Origin: Aldehydirespirator sp963662645
GTDB taxonomy: Bacteria; Actinomycetota; Acidimicrobiia; Acidimicrobiales; Aldehydirespiratoraceae
Assembly: GCA_963662645.2 (NCBI GenBank)
Contig: OY759762.1
Location: 1,798,001 to 1,862,000, forward strand
Reading direction: 5' to 3'
Length of the DNA stretch: 64,000 bases
Both the position numbers and the translations under genes were made by a program. Below are positions 34,182 through 41,970 of this stretch, in pieces (the stretch's first letter is position 1; each line of letters starts with the position of its first letter). The notes under the pieces are model-generated. The model did no database searches and was not told where the DNA came from. It saw only the letters and a list, made by a program, of their open reading frames with translations.

Positions 34182-34766
34182 CTACTTGGTGATGAAGAGG
34201 ACGTACCAGACGAGGAAGTAGCACAGCACCAACATGTGCCAGTAGGCGGCCGAGGCCTGAACCCCGTGGGCCAGCTCCCGGCCGAAGGGCCCCATCAGCG
34301 AGCGGATGGTGGTCACCGCAATCATGGCCATCCCGCCCACAAGCATGGCGATGAACGAGCCCGTCACCGCGTAGAACAGCAGCTCGGCCCTCCCGCCGTC
34401 GATTGCGAAGGCGGTGTCCTGGTACACGAACCAGAACTGGTTGACAACCGCCGCGCCGAACATCAGGGTGACTCCGAGCGCGATGAACCCGTGAGGCCGG
34501 TCGCCGGTCCGAGCGGCCTGCACCGCCCACTGAACGGTCACCATCGACAGCACCAGCGTCATCATCATCATCCCGGCCGGACCTAGCTCTACGCTGCCCT
34601 CCGGGAACCACTCCTGGCCGGTGGCCCGAGCCATCTGACGCTGCTGGACGTACAACGACACCAGCGCGGCGAAGGCCATGAAGGCCGCCCCGGTGGCCAG
34701 CAGGGCACCGACCACGACGGTGCGGGGCCGGGTCGCCTCCGCGGCGGGCAGAGCCGTCGTTCTCAC
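34182..34766 (-). CDS. second heme-copper oxidase subunit III-like protein
   Basis: The 194-residue product has five predicted helices with subunit III features: an early ALVSLYVQQRQMAR helix, NQFWFVYQDTAF, and a C-terminal AYWHMLVLCYFLVWYVLFI helix resembling the YWH-containing last helix of CtaE. The helix I glutamate seen in ctaE is not evident. It overlaps the stop of, and pairs with, the ligand-less subunit I paralogue just upstream, so the two probably form one membrane complex. Confidence 0.8.
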   Translation of the reverse strand: MRTTALPAAEATRPRTVVVGALLATGAAFMAFAALVSLYVQQRQMARATGQEWFPEGSVELGPAGMMMMTLVLSMVTVQWAVQAARTGDRPHGFIALGVTLMFGAAVVNQFWFVYQDTAFAIDGGRAELLFYAVTGSFIAMLVGGMAMIAVTTIRSLMGPFGRELAHGVQASAAYWHMLVLCYFLVWYVLFITK

Positions 34767-36313
34767 GGTGCCTCGCTCCGGGGCTCTGGCGTGCGCAGGG
34801 CGGAGACGGCCGCAGACACCGCCGCAGCCAACCCGGCCGACACCAGGACGGAACCAATGAAATTGACCAGGTTGAGCACCGTGTTGCCGTCCAGCGCGAG
34901 GGCCATGAGATCCGGGTCATCGACAATGAAACCTGAGATCAGATCGGAGATCACCAGCAGGCCGCCGCCGGCGCCCAGCAGCAGGATCGCGCCCCGGCCC
35001 ACGACTTGGGAGATGGGGCAGAACAACAGCTGATGCGACCAGTTCACGAGCGCGGCCACGCCGGCGATGAGACCGGCAGCAACAACGCCGTGGAACACGG
35101 CCCAGGTGGCGGTGGTCTCAAGCAGGTCGAGAGGCTCGATGACTCGCAGCGCACCCACCAGCGCCGCAGCACCCAGGAGCTTCAGGGCTGCACCGGCGCC
35201 CACCATCCGGGCATCGAGGAGCCGGTCCCGCGTCTTCGAGCCCCGCAGCACCAACTCGGCAGCACCGCCGGCCAGCGCCACCACCGGCAAGACCGCGGCC
35301 AGGCCGAAGGCCACGTAGACCAGCCCGTCGCGGAGGTCTTGGGGAGCGGTGAAGTAGTCCTGTGACCAGCCGCCCACGGCCAGCAGTCCGAACAGGCCCA
35401 CGATGATGGTGACGGCCTCCGGGCGGCTGGAGCGGGCCCCGGTCGCGGCGCCGACCGCCTCAATGGCGATGCCGAGCACCGGCACGGCCATGATGTACAC
35501 GGCGGGCTGCTCCACGAGCCAGTCGAGCTGGCGCCAGATGTCGGGGCTCTCGGCCCGGCCGAAGGCGATTGCCGGCCGGCCCCGCAAGTCCGCATAGATC
35601 ACAACGATGTTGGCGATGGCGACCGGCAGAGTGAACAGCCACACGGCTGCGGCCACGAGCATCGACCACGAGAAGGGCGGCACGTCCAGCAGGCTCATGC
35701 CCGTCTGGCGCAGCGAGATCACCGTAGTGGCCACAGACACCGCGCCCACAAGCAGCGCCACGATCACCATGCCGGTGCCGAGCAGCGTGAGCGCCATGGC
35801 GTCGCTCTCGTTGCCGGTCACGCCGTCGATGGCGCCCCAGCCCCCGCCCGCGAGCACCGACACCACGACGATGACCGCACCGATCAGCCAAGACCAGAAC
35901 GACGCCAGCGCGGCCCGGGGGAAGGCGAGATTGCCCGCCCCGACCTGGGACGGCACCACGGCCATGGCCACGCCGAGCAGCAGGGGCAGCACCACCAGCA
36001 ACATGAAGGACACCCGGTACAGGGTCCACATGCGGAAATAGGCGTTGTAGCCGCCGAACAGGTCCCAGGGAGCGACGGCCTCGGTCCGCCCGAGCGAGAG
36101 CAGGACCCCGACCACGGAAGTGCCCACCGCCAGCAGCAGCGACGTCAACACGAACAACCGGCCGACGGTGGCCGCGTCGCTGGTGACGAAGGGCTGGGCC
36201 AGGATGCTGGGGGCCGCGGCAGCCTCGTCAGAGGATTCCGGCGCGGCTGCGCCGCCGTCGCCGTCGCCGGGGGCAGCCTCCGAGTCCGCGATCGCCGGTT
36301 CGGTCAGCGTCAT
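34763..36313 (-). CDS. heme-copper oxidase subunit I paralogue lacking metal ligands
   Basis: The 516-residue multi-helix protein aligns with CtaD of this window over helices II-X, for example VPSQVGAGNLAFPRAALASF against the CtaD segment IPLQIGARDVAFPRLNALSF. The metal ligands are nearly all gone: helix II MHG is LYR, helix VI GHPEVY is EQPAVY, helix VII AHHMF is SQDYF, and of helix X AHFH only the second His seems kept (AVFH). It cannot bind heme a3 or CuB in the normal way. The long Ala/Asp/Glu N-tail is hydrophilic. Overlap by 4 bases with the second subunit III gene and position beside ctaB suggest a structural or regulatory partner of the oxidase. Confidence 0.85.
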   Translation of the reverse strand: MTLTEPAIADSEAAPGDGDGGAAAPESSDEAAAAPSILAQPFVTSDAATVGRLFVLTSLLLAVGTSVVGVLLSLGRTEAVAPWDLFGGYNAYFRMWTLYRVSFMLLVVLPLLLGVAMAVVPSQVGAGNLAFPRAALASFWSWLIGAVIVVVSVLAGGGWGAIDGVTGNESDAMALTLLGTGMVIVALLVGAVSVATTVISLRQTGMSLLDVPPFSWSMLVAAAVWLFTLPVAIANIVVIYADLRGRPAIAFGRAESPDIWRQLDWLVEQPAVYIMAVPVLGIAIEAVGAATGARSSRPEAVTIIVGLFGLLAVGGWSQDYFTAPQDLRDGLVYVAFGLAAVLPVVALAGGAAELVLRGSKTRDRLLDARMVGAGAALKLLGAAALVGALRVIEPLDLLETTATWAVFHGVVAAGLIAGVAALVNWSHQLLFCPISQVVGRGAILLLGAGGGLLVISDLISGFIVDDPDLMALALDGNTVLNLVNFIGSVLVSAGLAAAVSAAVSALRTPEPRSEAP

Positions 36314-36410
36314 CGGGAGGCGATGCTACACATTGCCGGTGGGGCCACCGACAACCGGCGGAGAAGCTTGGGAGCCATCGAGGGACTCGATTTCCGAGGG
36401 TACGGGGAAC

Positions 36411-37319
36411 TCACAGCCCGTTGCGGACCAGCACGTCGGCTGCGACGGCTCCGAAGAGCAGCACGACATAGGCGTTGGACCAGTTGAACAACCGCATCGC
36501 GCGGGCCGCATCGGGGCGGCGGAGCACATTGAGGGCCAGGCCACCGAAGCCGGCCCCGCCGACCAGGGCGGCTGCGAGGTAGAGGGCGCCCATATGGGCC
36601 ACCGGCACGAGCAGCAGCGAGAGGGCCACCAGCACGACTGTGTAGGCAACGATGCGGCGAGCGGTGGCCCGCAGTCCGGCCACCGCTGGAAGCATGGGGA
36701 CATCGGCGGCCTGATAGTCGCTGCGGTAGCGGATGGCCAGGGCCCAGAAGTGGGGCGGCGTCCAGTAGAAGATCACCGCGAACAGCACCACCGGCGGCCA
36801 GTCGAGCGAGCCCGTGACCGCGGTCCAGCCCACCAGGGTCGGCACCGCTCCCGCCGCGCCGCCGATCACGATGTTCCGGATGGACGTGCGCTTGAGCCAC
36901 AGCGAGTAGACGAACACGTAGAACGCGGCCGCGGCCGCAGCCAGCGCGGCTGACAACAGGTTCACGAAGGCCCACAGCCACACGAAGGAACCCACGGTGA
37001 GGGCAACCGCGAACACGACCGCCTCGGTAGGACGGACTGCGCCCGTAACCAGGGGCCGGTTGCGGGTCCGGTGCATGAGCCGATCGATGTCGCGGTCGAC
37101 GTACATGTTCAGCGCGTTGGCCCCGCCCGCGGCCAGCGCCCCGCCCACCACCGTGGCCGCGATCAGCCACATCGAGGGCAGGCCCCGGGCAGCCAGAATC
37201 ATCGACGGGACCGTGGTGACCAGCAGCAATTCGATGATGCGGGGCTTGGTCAGAGCCACGAAGGCAGCGGCGCGGGCTCGGCGGGGCGCGCGCACCCGGC
37301 CGGTCACGGTTCCGGTCAC
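36411..37319 (-). CDS. ctaB: protoheme IX farnesyltransferase (heme O synthase)
   Basis: CtaB attaches a farnesyl tail to heme b, giving heme O, the first step toward heme A. The 302-residue membrane prenyltransferase shows the first Asp-rich block NMYVDRDIDRLMHRTRNRPL and the usual nine-helix profile, starting with LTKPRIIELLLVTTVPSM. It heads the oxidase cluster on the minus strand and is divergent from ctaA, which carries out the second step. Confidence 0.96.
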   Translation of the reverse strand: MTGTVTGRVRAPRRARAAAFVALTKPRIIELLLVTTVPSMILAARGLPSMWLIAATVVGGALAAGGANALNMYVDRDIDRLMHRTRNRPLVTGAVRPTEAVVFAVALTVGSFVWLWAFVNLLSAALAAAAAAFYVFVYSLWLKRTSIRNIVIGGAAGAVPTLVGWTAVTGSLDWPPVVLFAVIFYWTPPHFWALAIRYRSDYQAADVPMLPAVAGLRATARRIVAYTVVLVALSLLLVPVAHMGALYLAAALVGGAGFGGLALNVLRRPDAARAMRLFNWSNAYVVLLFGAVAADVLVRNGL

Positions 37320-37414
37320 CCCCGCAGGCTAGGACCATGAGAGGCCGCGCGGACAGACAAACACCGAATCCGAATGGCGCTCGGCCTCCGAATCCGGCAC
37401 CATCAATTTGGCCC

Positions 37415-37420
37415 TACCAT
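37415..37420 (+). promoter_or_regulatory. candidate -10 box for leaderless ctaA transcription
   Basis: TACCAT fits the actinobacterial -10 pattern TANNNT and lies 6 bases before the GTG of ctaA. No ribosome site is visible before that GTG. Together these suggest a leaderless transcript beginning at the start codon. Confidence 0.45.
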
Positions 37421-37426
37421 CGATGT

Positions 37427-38359
37427 GTGGCACCGCATGCTTACGCCCGGCTCACCCGCTTCGCCCTGTGGGCGCTGGCGGCAATAGTCGTGACCGGCGT
37501 ATCCGTCCGCCTCACCGGGTCGGGTCTGGGCTGCGAGGACTGGCCCACCTGCTCGGAGGATCGCTTCGTGGCCGACCTCGAGTACCACGCCCTGGTCGAG
37601 TTCGTGAACCGGCTCTTCACCGGTGTTGTTGCGATCGCGGTGATCGCGGCTGTGCTGGGCTCCTGGAGGCGACGACCCCGGCGGACCGACCTCATCGTGT
37701 TGTCGCTGGGCCTGGTGGCGGGGGTGCTGGCCCAGGTCGGGCTGGGAGCCCTGCTGGTATTGAGCGAACTCGACCCACGCTTCACCATGGGGCACTTCCT
37801 GCTCTCGATGGTGCTCCTGTGGAACGCGGCCGTGCTCGACACGAGAGCCCGCAACGACACCGTCGCCGCGGCCCCCGGACCACAGCCCGGCGACCCGGCA
37901 CCCGGCCGACACCGGCCCGACGGGCTCACCCGGCTGATGCTGTGGGCGGTGCTGGCAGTTGGCGCGGTGCTGCTGGTGACCGGCACCCTGGTGACCGGGG
38001 CGGGACCCCATGCCGGCGACAGCCGGGCGGAGCGGCTCCCGCTGCTGGTGCGCGAGGTCGCCCGAGTCCACAGCATCGTCGCGCTGATCCTGCTAGGGAT
38101 GGTGGTGTGGACGTGGTGGCGGCTGCGGACATCAGGATCGGAAGGGCAGGTCCGGATGGGACGGGTCGCAATGCTCCTCGTCGTGCAGGGCGCCGTCGGC
38201 TACACGCAGTACTTCACCGGCGTGCCCGTGCTGCTCGTGGGAATCCACGTGGCCCTGGCGTCGATCACCTGGATCGAGATCGTCAAGGCCGCTCACGACC
38301 CGGCAGCCGGATCTACGAAGTCGGTCCAGCGCGTGTCAATGGTCGGAGCTAGGTCATGA
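37427..38359 (+). CDS. ctaA: heme A synthase (COX15/CtaA)
   Basis: CtaA oxidises the C8 methyl of heme O to the formyl group of heme A. The 310-residue protein has eight membrane helices in two similar halves. Heme-ligand histidines occur in DLEYHALVEFVNRLF, TMGHFLLSMVL, EVARVHSIVALI and LLVGIHVALAS. The extracellular cysteines typical of actinobacterial CtaA appear in LGCEDWPTCSED. GTG at 37427 was chosen over an upstream ATG at 37337 because the added residues are Pro/Asn-rich and unlike CtaA, and because of the -10 box. Its end overlaps clpS by 4 bases. Confidence 0.93.
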   Translation: MAPHAYARLTRFALWALAAIVVTGVSVRLTGSGLGCEDWPTCSEDRFVADLEYHALVEFVNRLFTGVVAIAVIAAVLGSWRRRPRRTDLIVLSLGLVAGVLAQVGLGALLVLSELDPRFTMGHFLLSMVLLWNAAVLDTRARNDTVAAAPGPQPGDPAPGRHRPDGLTRLMLWAVLAVGAVLLVTGTLVTGAGPHAGDSRAERLPLLVREVARVHSIVALILLGMVVWTWWRLRTSGSEGQVRMGRVAMLLVVQGAVGYTQYFTGVPVLLVGIHVALASITWIEIVKAAHDPAAGSTKSVQRVSMVGARS

Positions 38360-38646
38360 CGTCACCGGTTACGTCACCGGTGTTGGACCCGGTGGACGAG
38401 ACCGACCGGAGGCCCGACCTGCCCTGGAAGGTGATCGTTCTCGACGATCCGGTCAACCTGATGTCGTATGTCACCTACGTGTTCCGCAAGCTGTTCGGCT
38501 ACTCGCAGCAGAAGGCGCACCGCCTGATGATGCAGGTCCACACCGAGGGCAAGGCGGTGGTGGCGTCGGGACAGCGGGAGAAGGCCGAGTTCGACGTGTA
38601 CCGGCTCCACGAACACGGCCTGTGGGCCATCCTCGAGCAGGACTAG
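38356..38646 (+). CDS. clpS: ATP-dependent Clp protease adaptor
   Basis: ClpS delivers N-degron proteins to ClpAP/ClpCP. The 96-residue product has a disordered N-tail and the conserved core: PWKVIVLDDPVNLMSYVTYV, KAHRLMMQVHTEGKAVV and REKAEFDVYRLHEHGLWA. The DD-N and the MMQVH helix are the substrate pocket elements. It is followed after 8 bases by a DUF2017 gene, an arrangement common in actinobacteria. Confidence 0.95.
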   Translation: MTSPVTSPVLDPVDETDRRPDLPWKVIVLDDPVNLMSYVTYVFRKLFGYSQQKAHRLMMQVHTEGKAVVASGQREKAEFDVYRLHEHGLWAILEQD

Positions 38647-38654
38647 CAGGACGA

Positions 38655-39143
38655 ATGGCGCGCGGGAGGTTCCGGCTCGGCCCCGACGGCATCACGGTGA
38701 CACTGCGAGACGACGAGCGATCGGGGCTCGCGGCGGTGCTCGAGCAGTTCCGGCAACTGCTCCTCGAGGGCACCGATGCCTCGATGCTGCGCTTCCAGCC
38801 TCCGGTGCACCTCCACGATCACAATGCCTCCGACGAGTTCTGGGACATGGCCGCGGGACCCCTGCTGCGGCACCGGCTGGAAGCCCTCGACATCGTGGAG
38901 GCCGGGCTGGCAGGCGCCGATCTGGACGACGAGGCCGTCTCGGCCTGGATACAGACTCTCAACAGCCTGCGCCTCTATTTGGGCAACACGCTGGAGGTCG
39001 GAGCGGCCACGTTCGATCCGCCCCGACCGGGAGACCAACCCCAGGAAGCGGCTCGCTACATGCTCTACGAATGGCTGGGCGGCCTGCTCGACCAACTGGT
39101 GACAACCGCGGCCGGAACCCTGCCCCCCGGTGCCGACGACTGA
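38655..39143 (+). CDS. DUF2017 family protein
   Basis: The 162-residue, mostly helical product begins MARGRFRLGPDGITVTLRDD and has LHDHNASDEFWDMAAGPLL in the middle and WIQTLNSLRLYLGNTLEV later, matching the actinobacterial DUF2017 family. Its function is unknown; it almost always sits next to clpS, so a link with regulated proteolysis is likely. The ATG at 38655 avoids overlap with clpS. Confidence 0.88.
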   Translation: MARGRFRLGPDGITVTLRDDERSGLAAVLEQFRQLLLEGTDASMLRFQPPVHLHDHNASDEFWDMAAGPLLRHRLEALDIVEAGLAGADLDDEAVSAWIQTLNSLRLYLGNTLEVGAATFDPPRPGDQPQEAARYMLYEWLGGLLDQLVTTAAGTLPPGADD

Positions 39144-39230
39144 CGCCAAACAACCGGATTATCGCCTGAACTGCGTAGAGTTCTCATCGCGATGTCTCGC
39201 AATCGCCGCGAGTCCGGGGAATGTTGAACG

Positions 39231-40334
39231 ATGACAGTCCAACGTATTGAGGCCGCGAATGTCCCGTTGCCCTCGGCGTTTCCTGAGGGTTGGTACTTCG
39301 TCGCGAGCCGCAGTGACCTGGAGAAGGCGAAGATCGTCCGCAAGACCTGGATGGGCACAGAGATCGTCGCTTGGTCCGGCGAGGACGGACGCGTCTGCGT
39401 GGCCGAGGCCTATTGCCCGCACCTGGGGGCCGACATGGGGCCTTCGGTGGGCGGGCGCGTGCGCGACGGCCGGATCGTCTGCCCGTTCCACGGCTTCGAG
39501 TACGACACCGGCGGCCAGTGCGTGGCCACACCTTTTGCCCCGGCACCCAAAGCGGCCCGGCTGCGGGTCTTCGAGTCACACCAGATCGCGGGTCTGGTCT
39601 TCGCCTGGTGGGGCATCGGCGGGCGTCAGCCCCAATGGCACCTGCCCGCCGAGGAGCCCGACCAGGCCGGCTGGAGCGACCTGCACGTCTGGACCTCGCG
39701 CTTCTGTGGCCATCCCCAGGAGACCACCGAGAACTCGGTGGACATGGCCCACTTCCGCTACGTCCACGGCTACGACAGCGTGAGCCGCGTCCAACCGCTG
39801 GCGGTGGACGGGCACATCCTGCTGAGCGACTTCGACTTCGCCACCACCCGGACAATCGCCCGATTCGCCTCAACCAAGCTCGAAGTCTCGGCCAAGACAC
39901 TCGTGGTCGGTCTGGGCTACTCGTTCGTGGAGATACGCGAGCACACCATCGGCTTGGACATGCGCCTGTGGATCCTGGCCACGCCCGTAGACGGCACGCT
40001 CATCGACCTGTCGGTGGTCTCGCAGACGGGAGAGATACGCAGTCCGAGCCGCTGGATCGCGGGGCTGGGATTCCTGCCGGTGAGGCTGCGCGCTCCCATC
40101 ATGAACAGGATCATGGCGGCTTTCGAGAAACGGGACGTGCTCCAGGACGTGCCGATCTGGAGCACCAAGAGCTACCGGTCCCGCCCGCGCCTGGCCCGCT
40201 CCGACGGAGAGATCATGCGGTACCGCGCCTACTGCGCCCAGTTCTACCCGGCCCTGCCCGCAGAAGCCGGCGACACCGGGACCGCCGACGACATCGGGAC
40301 TGTCGTCGACTTGCGGGCTGCGGCCGACGGATAG
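39231..40334 (+). CDS. Rieske-type non-heme iron oxygenase
   Basis: The 367-residue protein has an N-terminal Rieske domain with ligands Cys62/His64 (YCPHLGADMG) and Cys84/His87 (CPFHGFEYD), and a catalytic domain with the mononuclear iron motif ENSVDMAHFRYVHGY (DxxHx4H). The overall pattern resembles single-component terminal oxygenases such as KshA and the DAF-36/Neverland cholesterol desaturases. A steroid or other hydrophobic ring substrate is plausible, and P450 and sterol-methyltransferase-like genes are nearby. It needs a separate reductase, which is not in the window. Confidence 0.88.
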   Translation: MTVQRIEAANVPLPSAFPEGWYFVASRSDLEKAKIVRKTWMGTEIVAWSGEDGRVCVAEAYCPHLGADMGPSVGGRVRDGRIVCPFHGFEYDTGGQCVATPFAPAPKAARLRVFESHQIAGLVFAWWGIGGRQPQWHLPAEEPDQAGWSDLHVWTSRFCGHPQETTENSVDMAHFRYVHGYDSVSRVQPLAVDGHILLSDFDFATTRTIARFASTKLEVSAKTLVVGLGYSFVEIREHTIGLDMRLWILATPVDGTLIDLSVVSQTGEIRSPSRWIAGLGFLPVRLRAPIMNRIMAAFEKRDVLQDVPIWSTKSYRSRPRLARSDGEIMRYRAYCAQFYPALPAEAGDTGTADDIGTVVDLRAAADG

Positions 40335-40582
40335 AAGAAGCGGGCGAAGTCGGATGACTGGCGGCGCGATCAACAAGATGGCGGTGGTCGCGGCCGAAGG
40401 CCTGCCATCTGGCCGGATCGCAACTATGGTTGTGGGCGAGATCGACAAGGCGACCCCGCGAGGGTTCGTCGCCAATCACGCGGGGACGGACGCGATGGCC
40501 GGCACCGGCGAACACAGCGGCTATCAGGGCCCGACCCGCCACGGGGCGGTCTGCCGTTTCGTGGCCGGGCACGTCGTTTAGC
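40335..40582. other. intergenic region between Rieske oxygenase and P450
   Basis: The 248 bases contain short open frames in several phases but none with a recognisable product or ribosome site. I see no clear promoter. They may hold a decayed gene or the P450 control region. Confidence 0.4.
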
Positions 40583-41830
40583 ATGAAAACGGTTGCCTCT
40601 TCCGCCGTTGCCTTGGAGGCTCGAGCGGTGATCGATCCGGCAGTCTGGGCCGATCCCTATCCGTTCTATGAGAGGCTCCGCCGGGAGCATCCCGTGTGGC
40701 TGGTGCCAGGACTCGATTTGGCCTACGTCGTCACCCACGATCTCATCGTGGACGCCGTCCGCCGGATCGACGATTTCTCCAGCCACCTCGACATGCTGGT
40801 CATCACCGGCGACGACGGCAACCCCGACCTGTTCCACACCGACGAGTTCGGCGAGGGCACCACCACCCTGGCCACCGCCGACCCGCCCGAGCACACCGTT
40901 CACCGCAGCCTGGTATTCCCCGAGTTGGTCGCCCGCCGCATGGAGGCCATGCGGCCCGAAATCGAGGCCTTCATCGACGAGCGGTTGGCCGTCGCCCGAT
41001 CCCAGGGGACCAGGGTGGAGTGGGCCAACACCGTGGCCCATCCTGTGCCCGCCCGGGTCATCGGACGGCTTATTGGCCTGCCCGACGAAGACTGGCCCCA
41101 GGTGATGAAGTGGGCCCTCGACGGCAGCAGGGTGCTGGCAGGCTTGCTCACTCGACAGGACCTCATCGCCTTGACCAAAGAGCCGAACGGGGCGAACAGG
41201 TTTCTGTACACCAAGCTGAGTGAAGCCAGGAACGATCCCGGCGACGACCTCTTGGGGGTGTGCGCCCAAGCGGTGGCCAGCGGCGATCTGGACGTGGGCG
41301 ACGCCGTCGGCACCCTCACCGTGCTGCTCGGCGCCGGCGGAGAATCCACTGCATCGCTGATCGGGAACGCCGTGCGGATGCTGGCCGACGATCCCTCCCT
41401 CCAGGAGCAAGTCCGGGCCGACCACGGCCTCATCGAGCGCTTCATCGAGGAAGCCGTACGGCTCGAATCGCCGTTTCGAGGCCACTACCGCCAAGTGAAG
41501 CGCGACTGCGAACTGGGGGGCTTCACCCTCACTGCCGGAACCACCGCTTTCTTGCTGTGGTCGTCGGCCAACCGCGATCCGGCCGAGTTCGACCGGCCCG
41601 ACGAAGTGGTTCTGGACCGCCGCATACCCCGCAGCCACCTGGCCTTTGGACGGGGCATCCACCACTGCGTCGGCGCTCCGCTGGCCCGCCTGGAGACCCT
41701 CTGCTCGCTAGAGCGTCTGCTGCAAGACACCTCATGGTTCAGTTTGGCCGACGACGACCAGCCCCGCTGGGAGAAGAGCATGTTCGTGCGCCGCCACGAG
41801 CACCTCCCCCTGGACGTGACCTGGAACTAG
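40583..41830 (+). CDS. cytochrome P450
   Basis: The 415-residue soluble bacterial P450 has the heme-thiolate motif FGRGIHHCVGAPLARLE with Cys362, the ExxR pair in EEAVRLESPFRG and the I-helix VLLGAGGESTAS. In the I-helix the acid-alcohol pair is ES rather than ET/DT. PPEHTVHRSLVFPELVARR is the usual B-C region. It probably hydroxylates a hydrophobic substrate using separate ferredoxin and reductase. An ATG at 40583 is chosen without a strong ribosome site; GTG at 40628 is the alternative. It lies between the Rieske oxygenase and the MMPL transporter on the same strand. Confidence 0.92.
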   Translation: MKTVASSAVALEARAVIDPAVWADPYPFYERLRREHPVWLVPGLDLAYVVTHDLIVDAVRRIDDFSSHLDMLVITGDDGNPDLFHTDEFGEGTTTLATADPPEHTVHRSLVFPELVARRMEAMRPEIEAFIDERLAVARSQGTRVEWANTVAHPVPARVIGRLIGLPDEDWPQVMKWALDGSRVLAGLLTRQDLIALTKEPNGANRFLYTKLSEARNDPGDDLLGVCAQAVASGDLDVGDAVGTLTVLLGAGGESTASLIGNAVRMLADDPSLQEQVRADHGLIERFIEEAVRLESPFRGHYRQVKRDCELGGFTLTAGTTAFLLWSSANRDPAEFDRPDEVVLDRRIPRSHLAFGRGIHHCVGAPLARLETLCSLERLLQDTSWFSLADDDQPRWEKSMFVRRHEHLPLDVTWN

Positions 41831-41869
41831 CAGACAACCAACAGCGCGAGACACTCGCCGAGCACCGTT

Positions 41870-41933
41870 CAGAGGGGTTGCGGGCCAAGAAGCAGTTCAA
41901 CGGCGGGAAGATCTCAATCTCACCCCCTGCCTT
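41870..41933 (-). pseudogene. 3' remnant of a second sterol-methyltransferase-like gene
   Basis: Read on the minus strand, this stretch encodes KAGGEIEIFPPLNCFLARNP, which matches the last residues of the methyltransferase at 27007-28053 (TAGGRSGIFTPLYCFLARKP). 13 of 20 positions are identical, and the DNA is clearly similar (TTGCGGGCCAAGAAGCAGTT against TTGCGAGCCAGGAAGCAGTA). There is no stop at the expected place and no upstream part; the remainder has been lost where the MMPL gene now starts. Confidence 0.65.
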
Positions 41934-41959
41934 CGAAGGCCGTACCGACCGGAAGGTAC
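41929..41959 (+). promoter_or_regulatory. paired inverted repeats upstream of the MMPL gene
   Basis: A perfect 12-bp palindrome GCCTTCGAAGGC (41929-41940) is followed by GTACC-N8-GGTAC (41942-41959), ending 11 bases before the ATG at 41971. This could be an operator for a TetR-like repressor or an RNA hairpin. Part of the palindrome overlaps the methyltransferase remnant. Confidence 0.4.
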
Positions 41960-41970
41960 AGTGACGCGCC

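Noticed and set aside
40354..40581. 75-codon frame between the Rieske oxygenase and the P450
   Set aside because: No ribosome site, no recognisable domain, and competing frames of similar length; not enough to call a gene.
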